Shown here: piece after piece, positions 15,282 through 22,248 of the stretch | Position numbering within the stretch: the first letter of the stretch is position 1 | Layout: every line of letters starts with the position of its first letter | Origin: Clostridiales bacterium | GTDB taxonomy: Bacteria > Bacillota > Clostridia > Christensenellales > CAG-138 | Length of the DNA stretch: 38,711 nucleotides | Direction: 5' to 3' | Assembly (NCBI GenBank): GCA_004554165.1 | Contig: SFNQ01000034.1 | Span: forward strand, 1 to 38,711 | The notes under the pieces: model-generated | What the model was told of the DNA's origin: nothing | Databases searched by the model: none | Seen by the model: only the letters and a program-made list of their open reading frames with translations | Made by a program: the position numbers and the translations under genes

Positions 15282-15817
15282 ACCCTGCCAACAAAGCGAC
15301 CCTGCTTCGCATTCTTCTCGTTCCCCTTTTCGTTGCCTGTTTTTACCTTGACAGTCTGGTTTCCCACCTCATCGCCTGCGTAATCTTCGTCTTTGCCAGT
15401 CTGACCGACCTCTGGGACGGCTGGTACGCGCGAAGGCACAACCTGGTAACGGATTTTGGCAAGCTGCTGGACCCCATGGCGGATAAGCTCCTGCTCTGCA
15501 CGGCCTACATCATGCTGTGCAGCGTGGGCAAGGTCAGCGGAATTCTGACCGTGGTTTTTGTGGGCCGCGAACTCATCATCAGCGCCTTTCGCCTGATCGC
15601 CGTGGAAAAGGGCGTGGTCATCGCCGCAGGCAGGCTGGGCAAGATCAAGACCACGCTGCAATGCGTTTCCATCGTGCTGCTGCTGCTGGACAATCCCCTG
15701 TTTGGCCTGATCGGCGTCCCCATGGATCGGATTGCGCTGTATCTGGCCGCCTTCTTTACCCTCTGGTCGCTGATTGACTATCTTTATAAAAACAGAAAGC
15801 TGGTATCCACCAAATGA
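15278..15817 (+). CDS. pgsA: CDP-diacylglycerol-glycerol-3-phosphate 3-phosphatidyltransferase
   Basis: A 179-residue integral membrane enzyme making phosphatidylglycerol phosphate from CDP-diacylglycerol and glycerol 3-phosphate. The CDP-alcohol phosphotransferase motif D-x2-DG-x2-AR-x8-G-x3-D-x3-D is complete (DLWDGWYARR, then GKLLDPMADK, residues 45-70). About five to six membrane helices are evident. It overlaps rimO and cinA by ATGA. Confidence 0.95.
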   Translation: MNPANKATLLRILLVPLFVACFYLDSLVSHLIACVIFVFASLTDLWDGWYARRHNLVTDFGKLLDPMADKLLLCTAYIMLCSVGKVSGILTVVFVGRELIISAFRLIAVEKGVVIAAGRLGKIKTTLQCVSIVLLLLDNPLFGLIGVPMDRIALYLAAFFTLWSLIDYLYKNRKLVSTK

Positions 15818-17070
15818 TTGCAGAGATTGTTTCCGTCGGCACGGAACTGCTCATGGGGCAGATCGTCAATACGGACGCGCAGTTTATCGCGAAGCATCTG
15901 GCCCCTCTGGGCCTCGCCTGCCGCTACCAGGTCACGGTGGGTGACAACGCCGGGCGGCTTACGGAGGTTGTGCGCGCCGCGCTTTCGCGGGCGGACATCG
16001 TTTTTTTCACCGGCGGCCTCGGCCCCACGGACGATGACCTGACCAAGGAGACCGTTGCCGCAGCGCTGGGCCTTGCCTGCGTCCCCTTCCCCGAGGAGGT
16101 GGAGCGGCTTACGCGCTTTTTCCGCGACAGGGGCCGCGTCATGACCCCCAACAACCTCAAGCAGGCCAGTTTTCCGGAGAGCGCCATCCTGCTGCCCAAC
16201 CCCAACGGCACCGCGCCAGGCTGCATTCTGGAGGCGGGCGGCAAGGCCGCCGTCCTGCTGCCGGGGCCGCCGCGGGAGCTCTACCCGATGTTTACGGATC
16301 ATGTGCTGCCCTATCTTGAGCGGCGCTGCAATACGCACCTGTATTCGCGGGAGCTGAGAATCTTCGGCATGGGCGAATCCATGCTGACCTATGAACTGCG
16401 CGATCTGATTGAACGGCAGACCAATCCTACCATCGCGCCCTATGCAAAGACCGGCGAGGTCACGCTGCGGTTGACCGCAAGCTGCGAAACCGACGCGGAG
16501 GGCCAGCGCCTGCTGTCGCCGCTCATTGAGGAGATCACGCGGCGCGTGGGCGACCGTCTCTACTCCACCGAGGGCAAGCCCCTGCACCAGGTCTGCGCAG
16601 AGCTTCTCGCCGCCTCCGGCCGCAGCCTCGCCGTCGCGGAAAGCTGCACCGGCGGCATGGTGACCAGCAGCCTCGTCTCCGTGCCCGGCTGCTCGGACTT
16701 CCTCATTGAGGGCTGCGTCACCTACTCAAACGACGCGAAGATGCGCCGCCTGGGCGTCTCCGAAGAAACGCTGCGCGCGCATACGGCGGTCAGCCGGCAG
16801 TGCGCCCTTGAGATGGCCCGGGGAATCCGCCAGAGCGCGGGCGCGGACTATGGCCTTGCGATCACGGGCATCGCCGGACCTGGCGGCGGGACGGAGGCAC
16901 AGCCCGTGGGCCTGGTCTACATCGCCGTGGCGGACGCCGCTGGCGCGGAGGCGGTCGAGCTGCATCTGTATGGCGACCGGGACCGCATCCGCAGGACCGC
17001 CACGCTGCACGCTCTGGACCTGCTGCGCAGAAAATGCTTGAATCGTACATTTGTTCGTGATATACTGTAA
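15814..17070 (+). CDS. cinA: CinA: competence/damage-inducible protein, NMN deamidase type
   Basis: A 418-residue two-domain protein. The N-terminal MoaB/MogA-like domain (IAEIVSVGTELLMGQIVNTD; FFTGGLGPTDDDLTKE) is linked to ADP-ribose/NAD pyrophosphatase activity in some homologues. The C-terminal domain (AVAESCTGGMVTSSL, GVSEETL, AITGIAGPGGG) is the nicotinamide mononucleotide deamidase family, which recycles pyridine nucleotide. The start overlaps pgsA. Its last codons contain the recA promoter and LexA-type box, an arrangement typical of cinA-recA in Firmicutes. Confidence 0.94.
   Translation: MIAEIVSVGTELLMGQIVNTDAQFIAKHLAPLGLACRYQVTVGDNAGRLTEVVRAALSRADIVFFTGGLGPTDDDLTKETVAAALGLACVPFPEEVERLTRFFRDRGRVMTPNNLKQASFPESAILLPNPNGTAPGCILEAGGKAAVLLPGPPRELYPMFTDHVLPYLERRCNTHLYSRELRIFGMGESMLTYELRDLIERQTNPTIAPYAKTGEVTLRLTASCETDAEGQRLLSPLIEEITRRVGDRLYSTEGKPLHQVCAELLAASGRSLAVAESCTGGMVTSSLVSVPGCSDFLIEGCVTYSNDAKMRRLGVSEETLRAHTAVSRQCALEMARGIRQSAGADYGLAITGIAGPGGGTEAQPVGLVYIAVADAAGAEAVELHLYGDRDRIRRTATLHALDLLRRKCLNRTFVRDIL
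17038..17066 (+). promoter_or_regulatory. recA promoter with LexA-type SOS box
   Basis: TTGAAT (17038-17043), 17 nt, TATACT (17061-17066). The spacer holds CGTAC-attt-GTTCG (17044-17057), one mismatch from the Gram-positive LexA palindrome CGAAC-N4-GTTCG. It lies in the last codons of cinA and would repress recA until DNA damage. Confidence 0.8.
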
Positions 17071-17106
17071 TCGCTGAATTTTAAGGAGAGTTGAGGGCCT
17101 GAGCGT

Positions 17107-18186
17107 ATGGGTGTTGAAAAAGAAAAAGCGCTGGAAATTGCGCTGAGCCAGATCGAAAAGCAGTTCGGCAAGGGCGCTATCATGAAGCTGGGCGACGCGG
17201 GCGCCAAGATCGCCGTCTCCACCATCTCCACCGGCTGCATCGAGCTGGACTTTGCGCTGGGCGTGGGCGGCGTGCCCCGGGGGCGCATCGTGGAGATCTA
17301 TGGCCCGGAATCCTCCGGCAAGACCACCATTGCGCTGCACATCGTGGCGCAGTCACAGAAAATGGGCGGCACCGCGGCCTTCATCGATGCGGAGCACGCG
17401 CTGGACCCGGTCTATGCCGAAAACCTCGGCGTCAACGTGGACGAGCTGTACGTCTCTCAGCCGGATACCGGCGAGCAGGCGCTGGAGATTACCGAGGCGC
17501 TGGTGCGCAGCGGCGCGCTGGACGTCATCGTTGTGGACTCCGTGGCGGCCCTGGTCCCCAAGGCTGAAATCGAAGGCGACATGGGCGATTCCCATGTGGG
17601 TCTTCAGGCGCGGCTGATGTCTCAGGCGCTGCGAAAGCTCACCGGCGCCATCAGCAAGTCCAACACCGTCGTCATCTTCATCAACCAGCTCCGCGAAAAG
17701 GTGGGCGTTATGTTCGGCAATCCCGAAACGACCACCGGCGGCAAGGCGCTCAAGTTCTACGCCTCCATCCGCCTGGACGTGCGCCGCACCGATTCGCTGA
17801 AGAACGGCACCGAGGTCGTCGGCAACCGCACGCGCGTCAAGGTTGTCAAGAACAAGGTGGCCCCGCCCTTCAAGGTGGCGGAGTTCGACATGATCTACGG
17901 CGAGGGCATCTCCCGCGAGGGCTCCCTCATCGACCTGGCGGTGGCCCGGAAGATCATCACAAAAACCGGCGCATGGTTCTCCTATGGCGATTTGCGCATC
18001 GGTCAGGGCCGGGAAAACGCCCGCAATTTCCTGAAGGATAACCCCGAGCTGGCCAACGAGATCGACCAGAAGCTCCGCGTTGCCCTGGAGCAGGAGCGGG
18101 CCGAGGCTGTTGCGGCTGCGGAGGCCAAGCGTGCCGCGCGCATGGGCGGCGCAGCTCCCGTGCAGGACGGCCCCGCCCCGGAGTGA
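17107..18186 (+). CDS. recA: Recombinase RecA
   Basis: A 359-residue strand-exchange ATPase and LexA co-protease. Walker A is GPESSGKT near residue 65, the DNA-binding loops are present (GDSHVGLQARLMSQALRKL; NQLREKVGVMFGNPETT), and the MAW-type N-terminus (KALEIALSQIEKQFGKGAIMKLG) is standard. The C-terminal tail is Ala/Glu-rich, then Gly/Pro-rich. ATG at 17107 is used; an AAGGAGAG ribosome site lies about 15-20 nt upstream, somewhat far, so a slightly earlier start codon is possible. It is 36 nt past cinA but has its own promoter. Confidence 0.98.
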   Translation: MGVEKEKALEIALSQIEKQFGKGAIMKLGDAGAKIAVSTISTGCIELDFALGVGGVPRGRIVEIYGPESSGKTTIALHIVAQSQKMGGTAAFIDAEHALDPVYAENLGVNVDELYVSQPDTGEQALEITEALVRSGALDVIVVDSVAALVPKAEIEGDMGDSHVGLQARLMSQALRKLTGAISKSNTVVIFINQLREKVGVMFGNPETTTGGKALKFYASIRLDVRRTDSLKNGTEVVGNRTRVKVVKNKVAPPFKVAEFDMIYGEGISREGSLIDLAVARKIITKTGAWFSYGDLRIGQGRENARNFLKDNPELANEIDQKLRVALEQERAEAVAAAEAKRAARMGGAAPVQDGPAPE

Positions 18187-18221
18187 GCCCTCCCCCCTGC
18201 CTTTTGAAACCCAATACAGCG

Positions 18222-18256
18222 CCGGCGGACTGAGCAACCCGCCGGTCTTTGTTTTT
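18222..18256 (+). terminator. recA terminator
   Basis: CCGGCGG (18222-18228) pairs with CCGCCGG (18239-18245), followed by TCTTTGTTTTT. It starts about 35 nt after the recA stop. Between here and 18564 I see only GC-rich sequence without a gene. Confidence 0.8.
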
Positions 18257-18564
18257 CCTCCACGGGAACCCGCTTCCCGGCGGCGCCCTCCCCCGGCCTC
18301 CGGCCAGAGCCCGCTCCCGCAAACCCGGGGGAAGGGGAAGCGGCGCGTTGCGCCGGCCGTTGCCCACGGGCGTTTCTGCCCCGCCCGGGCCGGGGGAGGG
18401 CCCTGCTGGACGGGCAGCCCCGCCGCGAGGATGGCGTTTTGGCGGCTTTGCCGCCTTTTTCCGCGCCCCTTCTGAGGGAATTCTTCTGGGTGCAGCGGGC
18501 CCGGAGGGCCGCCGGAAACCGCTCCGGCGCAAATGCTGTACCAACGGAACGGGCTGCATGAAAA

Positions 18565-18745
18565 GGCGCGGCCGCTGTTGGCCGCGCCTCAGCGTGTCAA
18601 AAAAGTGGCTGAACGCCACTTTTTTGAGTTTTACGGGTTTTGCCTCTCGCATTCGCTCCCGGGCGGCAAAACCCGCAAAGTACGAAAACCTCCCCCGGGG
18701 TTTTTCGACAATCTCAGGCGCGGCCGCTGTTGGCCGCGCCTTTTT
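18565..18745. repeat. Structured interspersed repeat, copy 1, flanked by duplicated hairpins
   Basis: Identical 24-nt hairpins (GGCGCGGCC-gctgtt-GGCCGCGCC) occur at 18565-18588 and 18717-18740. Between them are a perfect 13-bp palindrome TCAAAAAAGTGGC/GCCACTTTTTTGA (18597-18627), an 11-bp stem CGGGTTTTGCC/GGCAAAACCCG around a 20-nt loop (about 18633-18674), and CCCCGGGG then TTTTTCGACAATCTCA. The right hairpin is also the terminator of the leftward ECF gene. A related copy lies at 28231-28420. The duplicated hairpin could be a target-site duplication or part of the repeat. Confidence 0.75.
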
Positions 18746-18752
18746 CGGATTT

Positions 18753-19337
18753 CTATTTCCTTTTCCCCAGATTCAGCAAGCGGACAATGACCGGGCTCAG
18801 CACAATGTTTGACCCCAGCTCGAACAGAAAATTTCCGCCCACAAGGCCGAGAAGCATATATTGGAGCGATCCTTCAAAGCCTGCGGCGGCGCCCCAGGAC
18901 CGGATGGTATCCAAAAAGAACAGAGCACAGCCCAGAAGAAACACCCCCGTGTTGACCAGCGGGCACACGATTGCGGCCGCCGCCACCGCCGCATAGCGGT
19001 TGTACTTTTCCAGCGCCCTGTAGATAAGGCCGGCCATCAACCCGCAGGCCGCGCCCTTGACAAGAACCGTAATCACCGTCCCGGGAATGTTCACCACCAG
19101 AAACGCGGCGGCGTCCCCGCTGAGCAGCACCACCACGCCGAATACAAAGCCCAGCCATACGCCCACCTTTACGCCGCAGGTTGCCGCGCCGATGACAATG
19201 GGAATCAGCACAAGGGAGATGGCAAAGGGGCCAAAGCGAATGAAGGTTCCCATAAACTGCAGGATGATGACCAGCGCAGTCAGCACGGCCGCCAGCACCA
19301 GCGTGCCGGTCGGCATTCTTCTCTTTGTTGTTTCCAT
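18753..19337 (-). CDS. ECF transporter S component, probable pantothenate type (PanT-like)
   Basis: A 194-residue integral membrane protein with about six helices. It is the substrate-binding S subunit of an energy-coupling-factor importer; it would use a shared EcfA/EcfT module encoded elsewhere. The segment FIRFGPFAISLVLIPIVIGA followed by GVKVGVWLGFVFG is typical of the family and resembles the S domain fused to pantothenate kinase at 30173-31513. Downstream of coaX (88 nt), probably co-transcribed, which suggests pantothenate as substrate. ATG at 19337 has AAGGAGGACTCC ahead; the longer frame to 19379 is rejected. Substrate is inferred from context. Confidence 0.8.
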   Translation of the reverse strand: METTKRRMPTGTLVLAAVLTALVIILQFMGTFIRFGPFAISLVLIPIVIGAATCGVKVGVWLGFVFGVVVLLSGDAAAFLVVNIPGTVITVLVKGAACGLMAGLIYRALEKYNRYAAVAAAAIVCPLVNTGVFLLGCALFFLDTIRSWGAAAGFEGSLQYMLLGLVGGNFLFELGSNIVLSPVIVRLLNLGKRK

Positions 19338-19425
19338 GGAGTCCTCCTTGCTGTCGTCCGCATGAGCGGTACAACGCATATTTCTTCTATATTATCTCCC
19401 GTAGGAGTAAAGCGGAATGGAAACC

Positions 19426-20190
19426 TCAACTATTCTTTTCAAATAAAACCTGTAGACCCTGAAGCACCAGGTGTTCGTCAAGCAGTATCTCGTGCCTGCA
19501 ATGGCGAACCACAATGGATGCCAGGCCGCCGGTGGCATAGACCGGGAGCGCTTCGCCCGTCTCCTCGCAGATTCGGTCTATCATCCCGTCCACCATGCAC
19601 GCGTGGCCATAGATGACGCCCGATTTCATGCAATCCGCCGTATTTTTTGCCACAACGGCGGCAGGCGCCTCCAGGCAGACCTGCGGAAGCTGTGCCGTGC
19701 CTTCGGCCAGTCCCTTCATGCCCATCAGAACGCCGGGCATGATGGATGCGCCAACAAACGCGCCCTGACGGTTCACAACCATCATTTTGGTCGCCGTACC
19801 CATATCAACGATCAGGGCCGGGCAACCATACCGATGATATGCGGCCACGCAGGCACAGATCAGGTCCGAACCAACGGAAGAGGGCGCGTCGCACTGAATC
19901 GGAATCCCCGTCCTGATTCCCGGCCCCACCACAACCGGGTCCACCCCGCAGAGGAAGCGAACGGCCCGTTTCATAACCCCGTTCAGGGGCGGCACAACCG
20001 ACGACAGGATTGCGCCCGATATTTCCGCCGGGTCAACCCCGTGAATGGCAAGCGTATTCCTGATTTTGCCCGCATACTCGTCCTCGGTTTCAAACGCATT
20101 GGTGGAGATCCGGGCCACAAAGGCCAGCCTGTCCCCCCGGAACCCGCCGAACATGATGTTTGTATTGCCAATATCTATTGCCAACAGCAT
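19426..20190 (-). CDS. coaX: Type III pantothenate kinase (divergent)
   Basis: A 254-residue ASKHA-fold kinase that phosphorylates pantothenate, the first step of CoA synthesis. Motifs: LLAIDIGNTNIMFGGF (phosphate-1), ILSSVVPPLN, ALIVDMGTATKMMVV (phosphate-2), and GASIMPGVLMGMKGLAEGTA. Two positions differ from the textbook family: VGADR reads VGSDL here and GTATT reads GTATK. Clostridia carry a CoaX subfamily of this kind, as far as I recall, so activity is likely but not certain. ATG at 20190 follows GCGAGGTGAG. Type III kinases are insensitive to CoA feedback. Its S-component neighbour suggests an uptake-and-phosphorylation operon. Confidence 0.85.
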   Translation of the reverse strand: MLLAIDIGNTNIMFGGFRGDRLAFVARISTNAFETEDEYAGKIRNTLAIHGVDPAEISGAILSSVVPPLNGVMKRAVRFLCGVDPVVVGPGIRTGIPIQCDAPSSVGSDLICACVAAYHRYGCPALIVDMGTATKMMVVNRQGAFVGASIMPGVLMGMKGLAEGTAQLPQVCLEAPAAVVAKNTADCMKSGVIYGHACMVDGMIDRICEETGEALPVYATGGLASIVVRHCRHEILLDEHLVLQGLQVLFEKNS

Positions 20191-20240
20191 GGCATTCTCA
20201 CCTCGCAACAGGAATCAGAAGGGCGCAGGACCAGAACCGG

Positions 20241-20269
20241 ATTATACCACCCGAAACGGAAAAAAGCAA
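20241..20269 (-). promoter_or_regulatory. coaX promoter
   Basis: Minus-strand TTGCTT (20264-20269), 17 nt, TATAAT (20241-20246), about 50 nt before the coaX start. The rest of 20270-20492 shows no gene. Confidence 0.7.
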
Positions 20270-20492
20270 CCGCAGGCAGGCCGTCTGCGATCTCCAGCCC
20301 CTGCCGTTCCGGCGCCAGCCTGAATCCCCGGAGCCTCCTGCACAGGCAGGGAGCAGGGCCGGATCTGCGCAGGCAAAAGCGGGATGTCAGGGCTGCGCAG
20401 ACAACAGGATGCGGGGAGCGCCCGCGCAAAGGGGCCGGCCGGAATTCAGGAGCCGCCGCGTCAAGCCGGGCAAACCGCTGCCGGCCCCTGCT

Positions 20493-20924
20493 TCATATGA
20501 CATAGTCGTCCCCTTCCGCGTCCCGCTGCATCAGATCCGCCACCGTCACATTGTCCAGATAGTCGCCGATCAGCCGGTCAAGGCCCCGCCACAGGGGCAG
20601 GGTTCGGCATGCGGCCATCCGGGGGCAGGCCGCCGCGCCCGGCTCCAGACAGGACACCGGCGCCAGAGATTCCTCCGTCAGCCGCAGAATACTGCCTACG
20701 GAATACTGGTCGGGCGCTTTGGTCAGCCGATAGCCGCCGCCCTTTCCCCGCAGCCCCTCCAGCAGCTTCGCCCTCACCAGCAGCTTGATAATGCTTTCCA
20801 GATATTTCTCCGATATCTCCTGCCGGTCCGCGATCGTTTTCAGGGGGATATAGCCATCCGCCCGGTGCTCCGCCAAATCCACCATCACCCGCAGAGAATA
20901 GCGGCCCTTCGTTGAAATCAGCAT
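20493..20924 (-). CDS. Rrf2-family regulator (CymR/IscR type)
   Basis: A 143-residue winged-helix regulator starting MLISTKGRYSLRVMVDLAEH, the Rrf2 signature, with the recognition helix region EISEKYLESIIKLLVRAKLL and wing GLRGKGGGYRL. Cysteines at 92, 100 and 106 have the order and near-spacing of the IscR iron-sulfur ligands, so it may sense iron-sulfur or redox state. Its position, divergent from cysK across palindromic promoter DNA, points to CymR-like control of cysteine synthesis. CymR acts through CysK binding and lacks such cysteines, so the two models differ. ATG at 20924 has GGAGGG upstream. Confidence 0.88.
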   Translation of the reverse strand: MLISTKGRYSLRVMVDLAEHRADGYIPLKTIADRQEISEKYLESIIKLLVRAKLLEGLRGKGGGYRLTKAPDQYSVGSILRLTEESLAPVSCLEPGAAACPRMAACRTLPLWRGLDRLIGDYLDNVTVADLMQRDAEGDDYVI

Positions 20925-20947
20925 GTGATATCCCTCCCTCCGATAAA

Positions 20948-20980
20948 CCTATTATGCAACATGGTTAATAGGAAAATCAA
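20948..20980 (-). promoter_or_regulatory. Rrf2 gene promoter overlapped by palindrome CCTATTA-N11-TAATAGG
   Basis: Minus-strand TTGATT (20975-20980), 18 nt, CATAAT (20951-20956). The palindrome CCTATTA (20948-20954) / TAATAGG (20966-20972) covers the -10 region and encloses TGCAACATGG (20955-20964). The same decamer recurs inverted in the cysK promoter, marking it as a likely operator for autoregulation. Confidence 0.65.
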
Positions 20981-21003
20981 CGGGAATATTTTGATGCTTC
21001 CTA

Positions 21004-21063
21004 TTGACAAATCCCATGTTGCACCATATAATCATATTAACCTACTTGAAAGGTTGGTAATAT
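21004..21063 (+). promoter_or_regulatory. cysK promoter with candidate Rrf2 operators
   Basis: A consensus promoter, TTGACA (21004-21009), 17 nt, TATAAT (21027-21032). Its spacer carries CCATGTTGCA (21014-21023), the inverted twin of the motif in the divergent promoter. At the start site lies an inverted repeat with arms ATATTA (21034-21039) and TAATAT (21058-21063) and inner AACCT/AGGTT. Such a strong promoter is probably held in check by a repressor. Confidence 0.8.
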
Positions 21064-21149
21064 ATGCAGCCCTATTCCGCTTTCTTCCGATGTTGCCGGC
21101 GCAGCAGAGGAACCCCATCACCACAACAACCACGCAGGAGGAACCCACT

Positions 21150-22082
21150 ATGAGTAAAATCTATACATCCGCCGACCAGCTGATCGGCAGGACGCCGCTG
21201 CTGGAGCTGACCCACATCGAGAAGGAAGAGGGCCTGAGCGCCCGCATTCTGGGCAAGCTGGAATACTTTAACCCCGCCGGCTCCGTAAAGGACCGCATCG
21301 CCAAGGCCATGATCGACGACGCCGAGGCCAGGGGGCTTCTGAAGCCCGGCGCAACGATCATCGAGCCCACCTCCGGCAACACCGGCATCGGCCTGGCTTC
21401 GGTGGCGGCTGCCCGGGGCTATCGCATCATCATCGTCATGCCGGAGACCATGAGCGTGGAGCGCCGCCAGCTGATGAAGGCCTATGGCGCGGAGCTGGTG
21501 CTGACGGAGGGCGCCAAGGGCATGAAAGGCGCCATCGCCAAAGCCGAAGCGCTGGCAAAGGAAATCCCCGGCAGCTTTCTTCCCGGCCAGTTTATAAACC
21601 CCGCCAACCCCGCGATCCACAGGGCCACCACCGGCCCGGAGATCTGGGAGGACACCGACGGCAAGGTGGATCTCTTTGTTGCCGGCGTTGGCACCGGCGG
21701 CACGGTCACGGGTGTGGGCGGATATTTGAAACAGCGGAATCCGAAGGTGAAGGTGGTAGCCGTCGAGCCCGCTTCCTCTCCCGTGCTGAGCGGGGGAACA
21801 CCCGGCGCGCACAAGATTCAGGGAATCGGCGCCGGCTTCGTTCCGGAGGTGCTGGACACCGGGATCTATGACGAAATCATCGCCGTGGAAAACGAAGATG
21901 CCTTTGCCACCGGCAAGCGCATCGGCCGGAGCGAGGGCGTTCTGGTGGGCATTTCTTCCGGAGCCGCCGTCTGGGCCGCCATCGAGCTGGCAAAGCGGCC
22001 GGAGCATCAGGGCAAAACCATTGTGGCCCTGCTCCCCGATACCGGCGACCGCTATCTCTCTACCCCGCTGTTCGCAGACTGA
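21150..22082 (+). CDS. cysK: Cysteine synthase A (O-acetylserine sulfhydrylase)
   Basis: A 310-residue PLP enzyme making cysteine from O-acetylserine and sulfide. The PLP lysine is in FNPAGSVKDRIA (about residue 43), the substrate loop in IEPTSGNTGIGLA, and the phosphate-binding loop in GVGTGGTVTGVGGYLK; the C-terminal PDTGDRYLST is characteristic. ATG at 21150 has GGAGGAA 6 nt upstream; an in-frame extension to 20925 runs through the promoter and is not translated. Divergent from the Rrf2 regulator, which presumably controls it. Confidence 0.96.
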   Translation: MSKIYTSADQLIGRTPLLELTHIEKEEGLSARILGKLEYFNPAGSVKDRIAKAMIDDAEARGLLKPGATIIEPTSGNTGIGLASVAAARGYRIIIVMPETMSVERRQLMKAYGAELVLTEGAKGMKGAIAKAEALAKEIPGSFLPGQFINPANPAIHRATTGPEIWEDTDGKVDLFVAGVGTGGTVTGVGGYLKQRNPKVKVVAVEPASSPVLSGGTPGAHKIQGIGAGFVPEVLDTGIYDEIIAVENEDAFATGKRIGRSEGVLVGISSGAAVWAAIELAKRPEHQGKTIVALLPDTGDRYLSTPLFAD

Positions 22083-22163
22083 GCGCCGCAAAATGCCGCG
22101 AGGCTGCCGCAAAAGGGGGCGGCTGCGGCGCGCCAGGGCGCGTGCTCGCGTGCGCACAGGATG

Positions 22164-22190
22164 AAAAAAGCCCGCCTTTCGGGCTTTTTT
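22164..22190. terminator. Bidirectional terminator between cysK and the LuxR gene
   Basis: AAAAAAGCCCG (22164-22174) pairs with CGGGCTTTTTT (22180-22190) across a 5-nt loop. It serves cysK on the plus strand and the convergent LuxR gene on the minus strand. Confidence 0.9.
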
Positions 22191-22248
22191 ACATGCGGCC
22201 GGTGGCGTCCATGGCGCAGACGCCGCAGGCTGCGCCGCCCCCTGCGCT

